From assembly GCF_015706575.1 (NCBI RefSeq), contig NW_024037051.1:14047016-14111015 (forward strand): a stretch of DNA of 64,000 nt, given 5' to 3'. Every line of letters starts with the position of its first letter. The first letter of the stretch is position 1. The position numbers and the translations under genes were made by a program. Origin of the DNA: Patiria miniata (lineage: Eukaryota; Echinodermata; Asteroidea; Valvatida; Asterinidae). This document shows positions 34,220 through 48,474 of the stretch, one piece after another. Below the pieces are notes generated by a model, which was given only the letters and a program-made list of their open reading frames with translations, ran no database searches and was not told the DNA's origin.

Positions 34220-34699
34220 TCTTACACCCACATCTGATGACCTCAAGTAGTGATGGTGGTGCTGGCGGTTTGTCCGTTCGTATGGGAAGATTATTATACG
34301 GCATTTGGCAAATTTGGGAAACATAGGGACCTAGAAAGGTACCCAGGACTAGCATAATGATGAAATCAATGTAAAAGGACAAATTGTTGTTTAAAGTACC
34401 CCAAAAAGCAATGTAGGACGAGAGTTATGGCAAAATCAATATGAAAACTAGAGGTTCGCAATGGTTGAGTTACAAACGCAGAGTGGTCGGGCTGGCATAT
34501 TTTCTTGTGTTTACAGTGACTTAATCATAATTGAACTGCACATTACCCCTCCCTTTACCCTGCACCCATTACTCTGTGTTTTTCACAAAGAAAATCACAC
34601 AACCTGCAGTTGAACTTGTTGCTACCTGGGCAAGACTTGTAGGCCTATCAGGAAGCGCACATCTGGTGCTGCATGGATGGCTACTCAAGCATACAACCA

Positions 34700-35154
34700 G
34701 TTGGGACTATTGGTTGAGTTAACGAAGCCTCTAACGTGGTTGGAGTTTATACAACAGAATTATGCTAATCTTAAAATAAAATGGCTGGTTTGTTTTTTTT
34801 GTTTTTTTTGTCTTTTGCATGGGCATAATAAAATTCTGCACTAAAGTTACGACATTGGTAGAATTGACAGAGCGTCTCACGTCGTTAAAGATTATGAAAC
34901 ATAATTATGCTAATTTTAAGGTAAAATTGCTTTTATTTTGTTTTTTTTCTTGGTCTTTTGCATGGGTATAATAAAATTCTGCGCTGAATTTACGACAACG
35001 GTAGACTTGACGGAGCCTCTAACGTCGTTGGATTTTATGCAACATATGCTAATTTCATCATAAAATGGCTTTTATGGGTTTTTTCTTTTGCATGGGCATA
35101 ATAAAGTTCTGCACTGAGTTTACGACAGAAAAGTTTGTGGCTACACGCTGTAGA
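34700..35154 (+). repeat. Three ~120-150-bp subrepeats in array unit
   Basis: Each runs through GAGCCTCTAACGTCGTTGG, TTATGCTAAT, AAAATGGCTTTT, CTTTTGCATGGGCATAATAAA and TTCTGCACTGAGTTTACGAC. It recurs in every unit and at 44.5-44.73 and 46.27-46.43 kb. Confidence 0.85.
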
Positions 35155-38100
35155 AATCAACTGGCTCCTCTGTACGGTAAACTTTGTCATTCGTAATAAA
35201 GACTGTAGAATGCAACAACAATGCAAATTGAAATCGAATGCAACAACAATGAAAATTGAAAGCCAGCCCATGCAGTTGCTCACTTTGAATAGGATTAGTG
35301 CGGGAGTTTCAAAAGGGGTACAAGGCCATAGGCCCTACATTTATTTACCACGCGTTGTTCTTAAAGAAAAAGAGCAGGAAGAAATCTCTTTCATGCAGGG
35401 ACTGTCTTAGGGCGCCGATGAACTCGTACAAAAACATGATGGATTACAGGGTTCATTTGTTTATTGCGAGAATAAATTGGCAAACTTTCATCACTACATG
35501 TAGTTTTGAACCCAGTGCATGTGTTTATATATACTATGTACATGTGGATTCAAACACTAAAATGCCACTTTTGCAATATACCCCATAATCCTTCATTTTT
35601 CTGTGCGACTTCATCTGTGCCTGCATGGAAGAGGTTTTTTTCTCAATTCTTTTCTTTCAGAATTCTAAACATTGCACGACATGTGCCTCCTGCCTAGTTT
35701 AAGTCATATTTGCTATTAATTTAATACACATTTAACAAAATGGGCGTCTGCAGGGGTGTCACTGGGGGTGGGGTGGGCAAATGTCCCCCGCCCACCCAAA
35801 AACAAAATGATCAATTGAAAATATGCTAGAGAGAATACAAGGATTTTGGGGGACAATTAATTTGCTTTGCCCCACTACAAAAAAAATCCTGGGTGGGCCA
35901 AATGAGTGGCAAATTAAGTGCTTTGCCCAAGGGCACACGCACCACAACCCCAGGGCGAAATAACAAGAATTATTTTATTTCATACACTTCTCTTTTTTTC
36001 GCCATAACTGATTGCAATGGTACCTCACCAGTTTAGTTTCAACAGAACGTAATAAAAAATATGTATTTTTAGATGATAAGCATATGTTACATAAACTCCA
36101 GGGACTCAGAGGCTCTGTCAAATTCCAAATTGAAGTCTACCGACACTGCTTATGTTTTTGAGTAGTCATAATGTGAACCAAAAAAAAGTGGAGCACGTCT
36201 CCCATATTAGGCAGCTTTTTTTCTGCTTCTATTACGTTGACTGGATGGCTGGCTTTAAAATAAATTGTCTTCACAAATTAATATTCATGAGTAGAAACGA
36301 GGAAGAACAAAAGACAAATGGACAATAATTGCAGCCTCTCGTTTCCAACAAGCCTCCTTCTACAGTATCAGATTTAGAGGGGGCGGTTGCAAATCCTCTC
36401 TGCCGTTCAGCAGCTGCCTAATTTGATAAACTATTAAAATGGGACCAAAAAATAACAGAGCAAACTTGTATTATGCCCTGCAAAAACCAAAAAGCCACAA
36501 AATCCTTTTTTTTTCTTCTTTTTTTTAGAAAATATTGAGCATATTTTATTGCTTATGCAGAAAATTTGATTCGTACAGTCTAGCCACGAACCGTTCTTTC
36601 GATAATTCAGAATATAATTTTATTACGTCTGTGCAAAGACAAAACAGCCATAATTTTGTGTATTTTTAGATGACAGGCATGTGTTACAATAACTCCAAGG
36701 ACTTTAGAGGATCCGTCAATCTCCAAATTGAAGTTTGACGTTTTTATTTTCGGGTAGCCATGTGCAGCACCAGAAATGCGCTTCAAAAGTTAGATTATGT
36801 CTTCCATATTATTTGCCGAGGCAGCAACCAACTTCCAATTGAGCAAGCAGTGATCAAACTCCTTTTTGTGCCGTAGTGTGGTTAGGGTTTGTGACTCATG
36901 ATCAGAGGGTCAGGAGTTCGAATTCAGGTGCTGGCCATTATGTTGTGTGCTAGGGCAGACTTCATCCACGCTTGCCTCTCTCCAACCAGGAGTATAAATG
37001 GGTGCCGGTATTAGCTGTGGAGTAACCTGCGATGGACTAGCATCCCATCCAGGGGAAATAGAAATATTCTCTAAAACCGGAGATAAATGCCGGCGCTGCC
37101 CATGGCCCAATGGGCCACACTTGCTCCTGACAGACTTTACTATTTAATTACTACTTTTTATCATCAAAAGAGTGGTGGGTAAATGCCCCCATGCCCACCC
37201 TCGAAAAAAGATAAATTGAGAATATGCTGGAAAAAGTACAGGTATTTGTTTGTTGTTGTTTTTTTTTCGGGGGGGGGGGCGAAATGTGCATTACCCACCT
37301 CTAGAAAAAAATCCTGGCGACGCCCATGGCATTCGACGTGGCAGTCCCTGGCAGGTAGGTGTGTGTGTGCGTTCCATAATTATTTGAATAATAATCTAAA
37401 GTCTTTATTCCCGAACAACAAAGTTTACCGTACAGAGGAGCCAGTTGATTGGCCAAGATCCATTGATCACGCCCTTTCGTTTTAGCGAGGAATGTGATTT
37501 GCCACGACGACCGTCATGACGAGCTGTCACGAACCGTCATGACTAACCGTCCAAAACGAAAGAACGCTTCTTACACCCACATCTGATGACCTCAAGTAGT
37601 GATGGTGGTGCTGGCGGTTTGTCCGTTCGTATGGGAAGATTATTATACGGCATTTGGCAAATTTGGGAAACATAGGGACCTAGAAAGGTACCCAGGACTA
37701 GCATAATGATGAAATCAATGTAAAAGGACAAATTGTTGTTTAAAGTACCCCAAAAAGCAATGTAGGACGAGAGTTATGGCAAAATCAATATGAAAACTAG
37801 AGGTTCGCAATGGTTGAGTTACAAACGCAGAGTGGTCGGGCTGGCATATTTTCTTGTGTTTACAGTGACTTAATCATAATTGAACTGCACATTACCCCTC
37901 CCTTTACCCTGCACCCATTACTCTGTGTTTTTCACAAAGAAAATCACACAACCTGCAGTTGAACTTGTTGCTACCTGGGCAAGACTTGTAGGCCTATCAG
38001 GAAGCGCACATCTGGTGCTGCATGGATGGCTACTCAAGCATACAACCAGTTGGGACTATTGGTTGAGTTAACGAAGCCTCTAACGTGGTTGGAGTTTATA

Positions 38101-41100
38101 CAACAGAATTATGCTAATCTTAAAATAAAATGGCTGGTTTGTTTTTTTTGTTTTTTTGTCTTTTGCATGGGCATAATAAAATTCTGCACTAAAGTTACGA
38201 CATTGGTAGAATTGACAGAGCGTCTCACGTCGTTAAAGATTATGAAACATAATTATGCTAATTTTAAGGTAAAATTGCTTTTATTTTGTTTTTTTTCTTG
38301 GTCTTTTGCATGGGTATAATAAAATTCTGCGCTGAATTTACGACAACGGTAGACTTGACGGAGCCTCTAACGTCGTTGGATTTTATGCAACATATGCTAA
38401 TTTCATCATAAAATGGCTTTTATGGGTTTTTCTTTTGCATGGGCATAATAAAGTTCTGCACTGAGTTTACGACAGAAAAGTTTGTGGCTACACGCTGTAG
38501 AAATCAACTGGCTCCTCTGTACGGTAAACTTTGTCATTCGTAATAAAGACTTTAGAATGCAACAACAATGCAAATTGAAATCGAATGCAACAACAATGAA
38601 AATTGAAAGCCAGCCCATGCAGTTGCTCACTTTGAATAGGATTAGTGCGGGAGTTTCAAAAGGGGTACAAGGCCATAGGCCCTACATTTATTTACCACGC
38701 GTTGTTCTTAAAGAAAAAGAGCAGGAAGAAATCTCTTTCATGCAGGGACTGTCTTAGGGCGCCGATGAACTCGTACAAAATTATGAGGGATTACAGGGTT
38801 CATTTGTTTATTGCGAGAATAAATTGGCAAACTTTCATCACTACATGTAGTTTTGAACCCAGTGCATGTGTTTATATATACTATGTACATGTGGATTCAA
38901 ACACTAAAATGCCACTTTTGCAATATACCCCATAATCCTTCATTTTTCTGTGCGACTTCATCTGTGCCTGCATGGAAGAGGTTTTTTTCTCAATTCTTTT
39001 CTTTCAGAATTCTAAACATTGCACGACATGTGCCTCCTGCCTAGTTTAAGTCATATTTGCTATTAATTTAATACACATTTAACAAAATGGGCGTCTGCAG
39101 GGGTGTCACTGGGGGTGGGGTGGGCAAATGTCCCCCGCCCACCCAAAAACAAAATGATCAATTGAAAATATGCTAGAGAGAATACAAGGATTTTGGGGGA
39201 CAATTAATTTGCTTTGCCCCACTACAAAAAAAATCCTGGGTGGGCCAAATGAGTGGCAAATTAAGTGCTTTGCCCAAGGGCACACGCACCACAACCCCAG
39301 GGCGAAATAACAAGAATTATTTTATTTCATACACTTCTCTTTTTTTCGCCATAACTGATTGCAATGGTACCTCACCAGTTTAGTTTCAACAGAACGTAAT
39401 AAAAAATATGTATTTTTAGATGATAAGCATATGTTACATAAACTCCAGGGACTCAGAGGCTCTGTCAAATTCCAAATTGAAGTCTACCGACACTGCTTAT
39501 GTTTTTGAGTAGTCATAATGTGAACCAAAAAAAAGTGGATCACGTCTCCCATATTAGGCAGCTTTTTTTCTGCTTCTATTACGTTGACTGGATGGCTGGC
39601 TTTAAAATAAATTGTCTTCACAAATTAATATTCATGAGTAGAAACGAGGAAGAACAAAAGACAAATGGACAATAATTGCAGCCTCTCGTTTCCAACAAGC
39701 CTCCTTCTACAGTATCAGATTTAGAGGGGGCGGTTGCAAATCCTCTCTGCCGTTCAGCAGCTGCCTAATTTGATAAACTATTAAAATGGGACCAAAAAAT
39801 AACAGAGCAAACTTGTATTATGCCCTGCAAAAACCAAAAAGCCACAAAATCCTTTTTTTTCTTCTTTTTTTTAGAAAATATTGAGCATATTTTATTGCTT
39901 ATGCAGAAAATTTGATTCGTACAGTCTAGCCACGAACCGTTCTTTCGATAATTCAGAATATAATTTTATTACGTCTGTGCAAAGACAAAACAGCCATAAT
40001 TTTGTGTATTTTTAGATGACAGGCATGTGTTACAATAACTCCAAGGACTTTAGAGGATCCGTCAATCTCCAAATTGAAGTTTGACGTTTTTATTTTCGGG
40101 TAGCCATGTGCAGCACCAGAAATGCGCTTCAAAAGTTAGATTATGTCTTCCATATTATTTGCCGAGGCAGCAACCAACTTCCAATTGAGCAAGCAGTGAT
40201 CAAACTCCTTTTTGTGCCGTAGTGTGGGTAGGGTTTGTGACTCATGATCAGAGGGTCAGGAGTTCGAATTCAGGTGCTGGCCATTATGTTGTGTGCTAGG
40301 GCAGACTTCATCCACGCTTGCCTCTCTCCAACCAGGAGTATAAATGGGTGCCGGTATTAGCTGTGGAGTAACCTGCGATGGACTAGCATCCCATCCAGGG
40401 GAAATAGAAATATTCTCTAAAACCGCAGATAAATGCCGGCGCTGCCCATGGCCCAATGGGCCACACTTGCTCCTGACAGACTTTACTATTTAATTACTAC
40501 TTTTTATCATCAAAAGAGTGGTGGGTAAATGCCCCCATGCCCACCCTCGAAAAAAGATAAATTGAGAATATGCTGGAAAAAGTACAGGTATTTGTTTGTT
40601 GTTGTTTTTTTTTCGGGGGGGGGGGGCGAAATGTGCATTACCCACCTCTAGAAAAAATCCTGGCGACGCCCATGGCAATCGACGTGGCAGTCCCTGGCAG
40701 GTAGGTGTGTGTGTGCGTTCCATAATTATTTGAATAATAATCTAAAGTCTTTATTCCCGAACAACAAAGTTTTCCGTACAGAGGAGCCAGTTGATTGGCC
40801 AAGATCCATTGATCACGCCCTTTCGTTTTAGCGAGGAATGTGATTTGCCACGACGACCGTCATGACGAGCTGTCACGAACCGTCATGACTAACCGTCCAA
40901 AACGAAAGAACGCTTCTTACACCCACATCTGATGACCTCAAGTAGTGATGGTGGTGCTGGCGGTTTGTCCGTTCGTATGGGAAGATTATTATACGGCATT
41001 TGGCAAATTTGGGAAACATAGGGACCTAGAAAGGTACCCAGGACTAGCATAATGATGAAATCAATGTAAAAGGACAAATTGTTGTTTAAAGTACCCCAAA

Positions 41101-44100
41101 AAGCAATGTAGGACGAGAGTTATGGCAAAATCAATATGAAAACTAGAGGTTCGCAATGGTTGAGTTACAAACGCAGAGTGGTCGGGCTGGCATATTTTCT
41201 TGTGTTTACAGTGACTTAATCATAATTGAACTGCACATTACCCCTCCCTTTACCCTGCACCCATTACCCTGTGTTTTTCACAAAGAAAATCACACAACCT
41301 GCAGTTGAACTTGTTGCTACCTGGGCAAGACTTGTAGGCCTATCAGGAAGCGCACATCTGGTGCTGCATGGATGGCTACTCAAGCATACAACCAGTTGGG
41401 ACTATTGGTTGAGTTAACGAAGCCTCTAACGTGGTTGGAGTTTATACAACAGAATTATGCTAATCTTAAAATAAAATGGCTGGTTTGTTTTTTTGTTTTT
41501 TTGTCTTTTGCATGGGCATAATAAAATTCTGCACTAAAGTTACGACATTGGTAGAATTGACAGAGCGTCTCACGTCGTTAAAGATTATGAAACATAATTA
41601 TGCTAATTTTAAGGTAAAATTGCTTTTATTTTGTTTTTTTTCTTGGTCTTTTGCATGGGTATAATAAAATTCTGCGCTGAATTTACGACAACGGTAGACT
41701 TGACGGAGCCTCTAACGTCGTTGGATTTTATGCAACATATGCTAATTTCATCATAAAATGGCTTTTATGGGTTTTTTTCTTTTGCATGGGCATAATAAAG
41801 TTCTGCACTGAGTTTACGACAGAAAAGTTTGTGGCTACACGCTGTAGAAATCAACTGGCTCCTCTGTACGGTAAACTTTGTCATTCGTAATAAAGACTTT
41901 AGAATGCAACAACAATGCAAATTGAAATCGAATGCAACAACAATGAAAATTGAAAGCCAGCCCATGCAGTTGCTCACTTTGAATAGGATTAGTGCGGGAG
42001 TTTCAAAAGGGGTACAAGGCCATAGGCCCTACATTTATTTACCACGCGTTGTTCTTAAAGAAAAAGAGCAGGAAGAAATCTCTTTTTTTATGCAGGGACT
42101 GTCTTAGGGCGCCGATGAACTCGTACAAAAACATGATGGATTACAGGGTTCATTTGTTTATTGCGAGAATAAATTGGCAAACTTTCATCACTACATGTAG
42201 TTTTGAACCCAGTGCATGTGTTTATATATACTATGTACATGTGGATTCAAACACTAAAATGCCACTTTTGCAATATACCCCATAATCCTTCATTTTTCTG
42301 TGCGACTTCATCTGTGCCTGCATGGAAGAGGTTTTTTTCTCAATTCTTTTCTTTCAGAATTCTAAACATTGCACGACATGTGCCTCCTGCCTAGTTTAAG
42401 TCATATTTGCTATTAATTTAATACACATTTAACAAAATGGGCGTCTGCAGGGGTGTCACTGGGGGTGGGGTGGGCAAATGTCCCCCGCCCACCCAAAAAC
42501 AAAATGATCAATTGAAAATATGCTAGAGAGAATACAAGGATTTTGGGGGACAATTAATTTGCTTTGCCCCACTACAAAAAAAAATCCTGGGTGGGCCAAA
42601 TGAGTGGCAAATTAAGTGCTTTGCCCAAGGGCACACGCACCACAACCCCAGGGCGAAATAACAAGAATTATTTTATTTCATACACTTCTCTTTTTTTCGC
42701 CATAACTGATTGCAATGGTACCTCACCAGTTTAGTTTCAGCAGAACGTAATAAAAAACATGTATTTTTAGATGATAAGCATATGTTACATAAACTCCAGG
42801 GACTCAGAGGCTCTGTCAAATTCCAAATTGAAGTCTACCGACACTGCTTATGTTTTTGAGTAGTCATAATGTGAACCAAAAAAAGTGGATCACGTCTCCC
42901 ATATTAGGTAGCTTTTTTTCTGCTTCTATTACGTTGACTGGATGGCTGGCTTTAAAATAAATTGTCTTCACAAATTAATATTCATGAGTAGAAACGAGGA
43001 AGAACAAAAGACAAATGGACAATAATTGCAGCCTCTCGTTTCCAACAAGCCTCCTTCTACAGTATCAGATTTAGAGGGGGCGGTTGCAAATCCTCTCTGC
43101 CGTTCAGCAGCTGCCTAATTTGATAAACTATTAAAATGGGACCAAAAAATAACAGAGCAAACTTGTATTATGCCCTGCAAAAACCAAAAAGCCACAAAAT
43201 CCTTTTTTTTTTCTTCTTTTTTTTAGAAAATATTGAGCATATTTTATTGCTTATGCAGAAAATTATGATTCGTACAGTCTAGCCACGAACCGTTCTTTCG
43301 ATAATTCAGAATATAATTTTATTACGTCTGTGCAAAGACAAAACAGCCATAATTTTGTGTATTTTTAGATGACAGGCATGTGTTACAATAACTCCAAGGA
43401 CTTTAGAGGATCCGTCAATCTCCAAATTGAAGTTTGACGTTTTTATTTTCGGGTAGCCATGTGCAGCACCAGAAATGCGCTTCAAAAGTTAGATTATGTC
43501 TTCCATATTATTTGCCGAGGCAGCAACCAACTTCCAATTGAGCAAGCAGTGATCAAACTCCTTTTTGTGCCGTAGTGTGGTTAGGGTTTGTGACTCATGA
43601 TCAGAGGGTCAGGAGTTCGAATTCAGGTGCTGGCCATTATGTTGTGTGCTAGGGCAGACTTCATCCACGCTTGCCTCTCTCCAACCAGGAGTATAAATGG
43701 GTGCCGGTATTAGCTGTGGAGTAACCTGCGATGGACTAGCATCCCATCCAGGGGAAATAGAAATATTCTCTAAAAACCGGAGATAAATGCCGGCGCTGCC
43801 CATGGCCCAATGGGCCACACTTGCTCCTGACAGACTTTACTATTTAATTACTACTTTTTATCATCAAAAGAGTGGTGGGTAAATGCCCCCATGCCCACCC
43901 TCGAAAAAAGATAAATTGAGAATATGCTGGAAAAAGTACAGGTATTTGTTTGTTGTTGTTTTTTTTTCGGGGGGGGGGCGAAATGTGCATTACCCACCTC
44001 TAGAAAAAATCCTGGCGACGCCCATGGCATTCGACGTGGCAGTCCCTGGCAGGTAGGTGTGTGTGTGCGTTCCATAATTATTTGAATAATAATCTAAAGT

Positions 44101-44755
44101 CTTTATTCCCGAACAACAAAGTTTACCGTACAGAGGAGCCAGTTGATTGGCCAAGATCCATTGATCACGCCCTTTCGTTTTAGTTGTTTAAAGTACCCCA
44201 AAAAGCAATGTAGGACGAGAGTTATGGCAAAATCAATATGAAAACTAGAGGTTCGCAATGGTTGAGTTACTAACGCAGAGTGGTCGGGCTGGCATATTTT
44301 CTTGTGTTTACAGTGACTTAATCATAATTGAACTGCACATTACCCCTCCCTTTACCCTGCACCCATTACCCTGTGTTTTTCACAAAGAAAATCACACAAC
44401 CTGCAGTTGAACTTGTTGCTACCTGGGCAAGACTTGTAGGCCTATCAGGAAGCGCACATCTGGTGCTGCATGGATGGCTACTCAAGCATACAACCAGTTG
44501 GGACTATTGGTTGAGTTAACGAAGCCTCTAACGTGGTTGGAGTTTATACAACAGAATTATGCTAATCTTAAAATAAAATGGCTGGTTTGTTTTTTTGTTT
44601 TTTTGTCTTTTGCATGGGCATAATAAAATTCTGCACTAAAGTTACGACATTGGTAGAATTGACAGAGCGTCTCACGTCGTTAAAGATTATGAAACATAAT
44701 TATGCTAACTGCGTTTACGACAGAAAAGTTTGTGGCTACACGCTGTAGAAATATT

Positions 44756-47480
44756 AATTTTCAGCATTCAGATATGAGAGGAAAACTGGCGAGGTGCGAT
44801 TTCAATCGGTTATGGCTAAAAATATCAGAAAATGGACGAGAATATTAGAATTGAATTCATGGTCAGAATCGGAATCGGTAGACTTGAGGGAGCCTCTATG
44901 ACGTGTTTGGAGCTTAATATATGCAACATTTGATTATCTCAATATCAAAAATAAAATGGCTTATGTCTTTTGCACGCATGGGCTTCCTAAATTTCTGCAC
45001 TGAGATAACGAAAAAAAAAGTTTGTGGCTACACTGTCGAACTATTAAATTTCTGCATAAAGGTACGAATTAAAGAATCAGTGTTGATATGCGAGTTACGC
45101 CGAAAGAAATCAGAAAAAAGAATATTAGTTTTGAATGCTTTGTGTGATTTTGTACAAATTTCTGGATCCTCCCCTGGGTTTATTCTTATAAGAGCTGTGA
45201 TTTTGCAGTCCCTGGTGAACAAATATGATGAAATTATGTGGTAGCAGTACTATTATTGTAAGCAGCCGCTTTCTTATTTGTTCCAACAAATATAGTAAAA
45301 CGTAGTAAAATGTAGTAAAATACTTCCTCTTCCTAGTTATATTCAGTTTTTATTGCACTTCCGGTAACACCGGAAGTAAAGGTCAAGCGGTTTCGTGTCC
45401 GGGAACAAGAAATGTTACTCAAGGCATAGTCTACAACCTCAAGAAAAAACGAACACGATACTCTACTGAGTTCAAAAGTATAGCTCAAACTATTTTGTCA
45501 AAATTTGCCCTTCCATCACTTTGCCCTTACATTACGTCATGATGACGTAACCAAATTTATAACATCTTCGTAACATGGTACACATTCACACTAGGTTTTA
45601 TGATCATCCCGTAAACCGTTCGGAAGAAATTTTGCTTTGTTTGAATTTCAGGCTTAAGTCTTCATTTTGAATTCACGTAACTTTGACCTTCCGGTAGACC
45701 CGGAAGTAAAGGTCAAGCGAGTTCACGTACACGACAAAAAATGTTTATCAACTAATGGTCTATCTGATTGCAAAGTTGAAACGTAATTGATCACTTAGTT
45801 TAAGAGTTAAAGGTGAAAGTATTTGGCCCATTTTTTCTCTAAAATCGCTTGTAATTTGACACCCAATGACGTCATCATGAAGTCAGAAAATATGCACCAC
45901 TTGGGACGAGGGTCGATATATGTTGAAAGTTACAAGTTCATACCATATACTGTTTATGAGAAAATCCGCGGAAACTTATTGTCCGGAAAAAAGAAAGAAA
46001 GAAAGAAAGAACTAGAGATTCGCGTGTGTTGAGTTACAAACGCAGAGTGGTCCGGCTGGCATATTTTCTTGTGTTTACAGTGACTTAATCATAATTGAAC
46101 TGCACAATACTCCTCCAATTACCCTGCATATCCATTACCCTGTGTTTTTCACATAGAAAATCACACAACCTGCAGTTGAACTTGTTGCTACCTCGACAAG
46201 ACTTGTAGGCCTATCAGGAAGCGCACATCTGGTGCTGCATGGATGGCTACTCAAGCATACAACCAGTTGGGACTATTGGTAGACTTGCCGGAGCCTCTTA
46301 CGTCGTTGGAGTTTATGCAACATATGCTAATCACATAAAATGGCTTTTTAGTTGTTTTTTTTTCTTTTGCATGGGCATAATACAATTCTGCACTGACTTT
46401 ACGACAGGAAAGGTTGTTGCTACATGCTGTGGAAATATTAATTTTCAGCATTCAGATATGAGAGGTAAACTGGTGAGGCGTGATTTCAATCGGTTATGGA
46501 AAGAAATCTTGTTTTCCTTTTATTTGAGGCTAATTTCTATATTTTGAATTCACCTAACTTTGACCTTCTGGCAGCCCCGGAAGGAAAGGTCAAACGACTT
46601 TGACTTCCGGATGATGACGCCATCACACTGTTTTTGTGTCTGGCATTCTTCACCAAAAACTTTTATAATATATGTGTCTGCAGTAAAATGCTTCCGCTTT
46701 TGAGCTATATTCAGGTAACACCGGAAGTAAAGGTCAAGCGGTTTTGTGTCTGGGGACAAGAAATGTTCCTCACGGCATAGTCTACAACCTCATGAAAAAA
46801 CGAACACGATACTCTATTTAGTTCAAAAGATATGCGCAAACTATTTTGTCAAAATTTGCCCTTAAATCGCTTGTAATTTGATACCTGATGACGTCATGAT
46901 GGCGTAACAAAAACTATAACATCTTCGTAACAAGGTACAAGTTCACACAAGGTTTTGTGATCATACCGTGAACCGTTCGGAAGAAATGTTGCTTTGTTTT
47001 GATTTCAGGCTCACGTCTTCATTTTGAATTCATTTAACTTTGACCTTCCGGTAGACCCGGAAGTAAATGTCAAGCGAGTTTACGTACACGGCAAAAAATA
47101 GTTAGCGATTAATGGTCTATCTGATTACAGAATACAAACATCAATGATTTAGTTCAAGAGTTATAAGTGAAAGTATTTGGTCACTTGTTCAGTTAAAATC
47201 ACTTGTAATTTGACACCTGATGACATAATCATGACGTCAGAGTAATATGCACCACTTCGGATGAGGGTCGATATATATTGAAAGTTACAAGTTCATACCA
47301 TATACCGTTTAAGAGAAAACCCGCGGAGAAGTATTGTCCGGAAAAAGAAAGAAAGAAAGAAAGAAAGATTAATCGCAACAAATCCAAAGAGTGGTCGGGT
47401 TGTGCCCGACCACTCAAAGAAGATTAATCGTAACAACTCCAATCAGTGGTCGGGTTGTGCCCGACCACTCAATCATGGTT
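44756..47480. repeat. Degraded repeats with CCGGAAGTAAAGGTCAAG modules
   Basis: Modules with TTGACCTTCCGGTAGACCCGG / CCGGAAGTAAAGGTCAAGCG recur at about 45358, 45690, 46555, 46720 and 47040, with AAATGTT and TGATGACGTCATGATG segments between. Array-derived sequence recurs at 46030-46530. (GAAA)n tracts lie at 45992 and 47345. No gene recognised. Confidence 0.7.
47389..47468. other. Two identical-stem hairpins 53 bp apart
   Basis: GAGTGGTCGGG-TTGTG-CCCGACCACTC occurs at 47389-47415 and again (first base changed) at 47442-47468, separated by related GAAGATTAATCGTAACAACTCC sequence. Stem of 10-11 bp. Confidence 0.85.
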
Positions 47481-48030
47481 TAAGTGGCCATTTTGAATTT
47501 ATGCAAATTAGGCATATTTCCACCACTTGGATTTTTGGACCTTTTAGGGGCCTTATAGAAATGCACTGTGGTGTGATATTTAGTAAATAACTGAACTTGG
47601 ATTATCAGGAAAATTCAATTGTGACATGTCCACACATGACAGCCATAATGTTAACTTTAATTTATGCAAATTAATATATTGCATTTATGAAAATTATTGT
47701 ACGGCATATGGCAAATTTGGGAAACATGGGGATCTTGAAAGTTACGTAGGACTAGAATAATTATGAAATCAATGTAAACGGACTACAATTGTCGTTTTAA
47801 GTACCTGAAAAAGCTAACGAATATAAGAAATATGACCAAATCAATGTGAAAGTCCAAAAAATTTCGGCCATTTTGGATTTATGCAAATTAGGCATATTTC
47901 CACCACTTGGATTTTTTTGGACTTTTAGTATGTCATTTTAGGGACCTTATAGAAATGCACCGTGGTGAAAAAAATTCTGTTGCAATTTGTTTGAGGTTCA
48001 CTCAAAAAATGAAGTATTTTGCCTGGACTA
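47480..48030 (-). repeat. ~390-bp tandem repeat, inverted copies right of the array
   Basis: One full and one partial unit of the 29.3-31.0 kb family in opposite orientation. The stretch 47860-48030 pairs closely with 29835-29990, a third inverted pair enclosing the tandem array. Confidence 0.85.
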
Positions 48031-48064
48031 TATTGCCCTGTCAGATCATGCCCATTCAGAGTTT

Positions 48065-48300
48065 TTCCTAAGTCCGATGCCTCATAGGTCCGACGCCTCA
48101 TAGCTCCGACGCTTCGTAAGTCCGACAAATTAAACGCCTCGTTTTTCTGTTGTCGGACTTATGAGGCGTCGGACTTATGAGGCGTCGGACCTATGAGGCG
48201 GAATAAATAAATGTTATGCCTCATAACTCAGACGCCTCATAAGTCCGAAATTTCGGACTTATGAGGCGTCGGACCTATGAGGCGTCGGACTTATGATACG
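48065..48300. repeat. 16-bp satellite GTCCGACGCCTCATAA (both orientations), right
   Basis: Partner of 16268-16640 at the inner edge of the outer right arm. It is shorter, lacking the repeated ATTTGCTTAGGGGATG spacer seen on the left. Confidence 0.95.
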
Positions 48301-48395
48301 GCCCCTGCAAATACAGGGCGTCGCCTACCAATGTTAATTTTTATGGAGGGTGTTGACAGAAAATTGTCGACAGGCCGTCTGTACTGGAAGCTAGC

Positions 48396-48474
48396 CCGGG
48401 GTGGACACCATCCAACTTTTGGGGCATGTCGATCAGTGCCTCCAAAAGTTGGATGGCGTCTACCCCCGGGCCGC
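48396..48474. other. 78-nt near-perfect hairpin, right arm
   Basis: Partner of 16095-16172 in reverse orientation. Stem sequence is conserved with a few changes on either side, and pairing is kept. Confidence 0.85.

Larger units (their letters stand above)
31806..44755 (+). repeat. 3.35-kb tandem array, four units
   Basis: Units start at the shared AATCAACTGGCTCCTCTG: 31806, 35155, 38502 and 41849 (periods 3349, 3347, 3347). By eye the units differ mostly in homopolymer lengths and rare substitutions. The fourth unit (to about 44755) lacks about 245 bp around the right terminal repeat (junction near 44183) and part of the 120-150-bp subrepeats (junction near 44707). The short ORFs recurring in each unit look non-coding. 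Confidence 0.96.

Noticed and set aside
31949..42394. Short ORFs recurring in every 3.35-kb unit (e.g. MREFQKGYKAIG...)
   Set aside because: Recurrence is explained by tandem duplication; frames overlap each other and show no domain or splice context.
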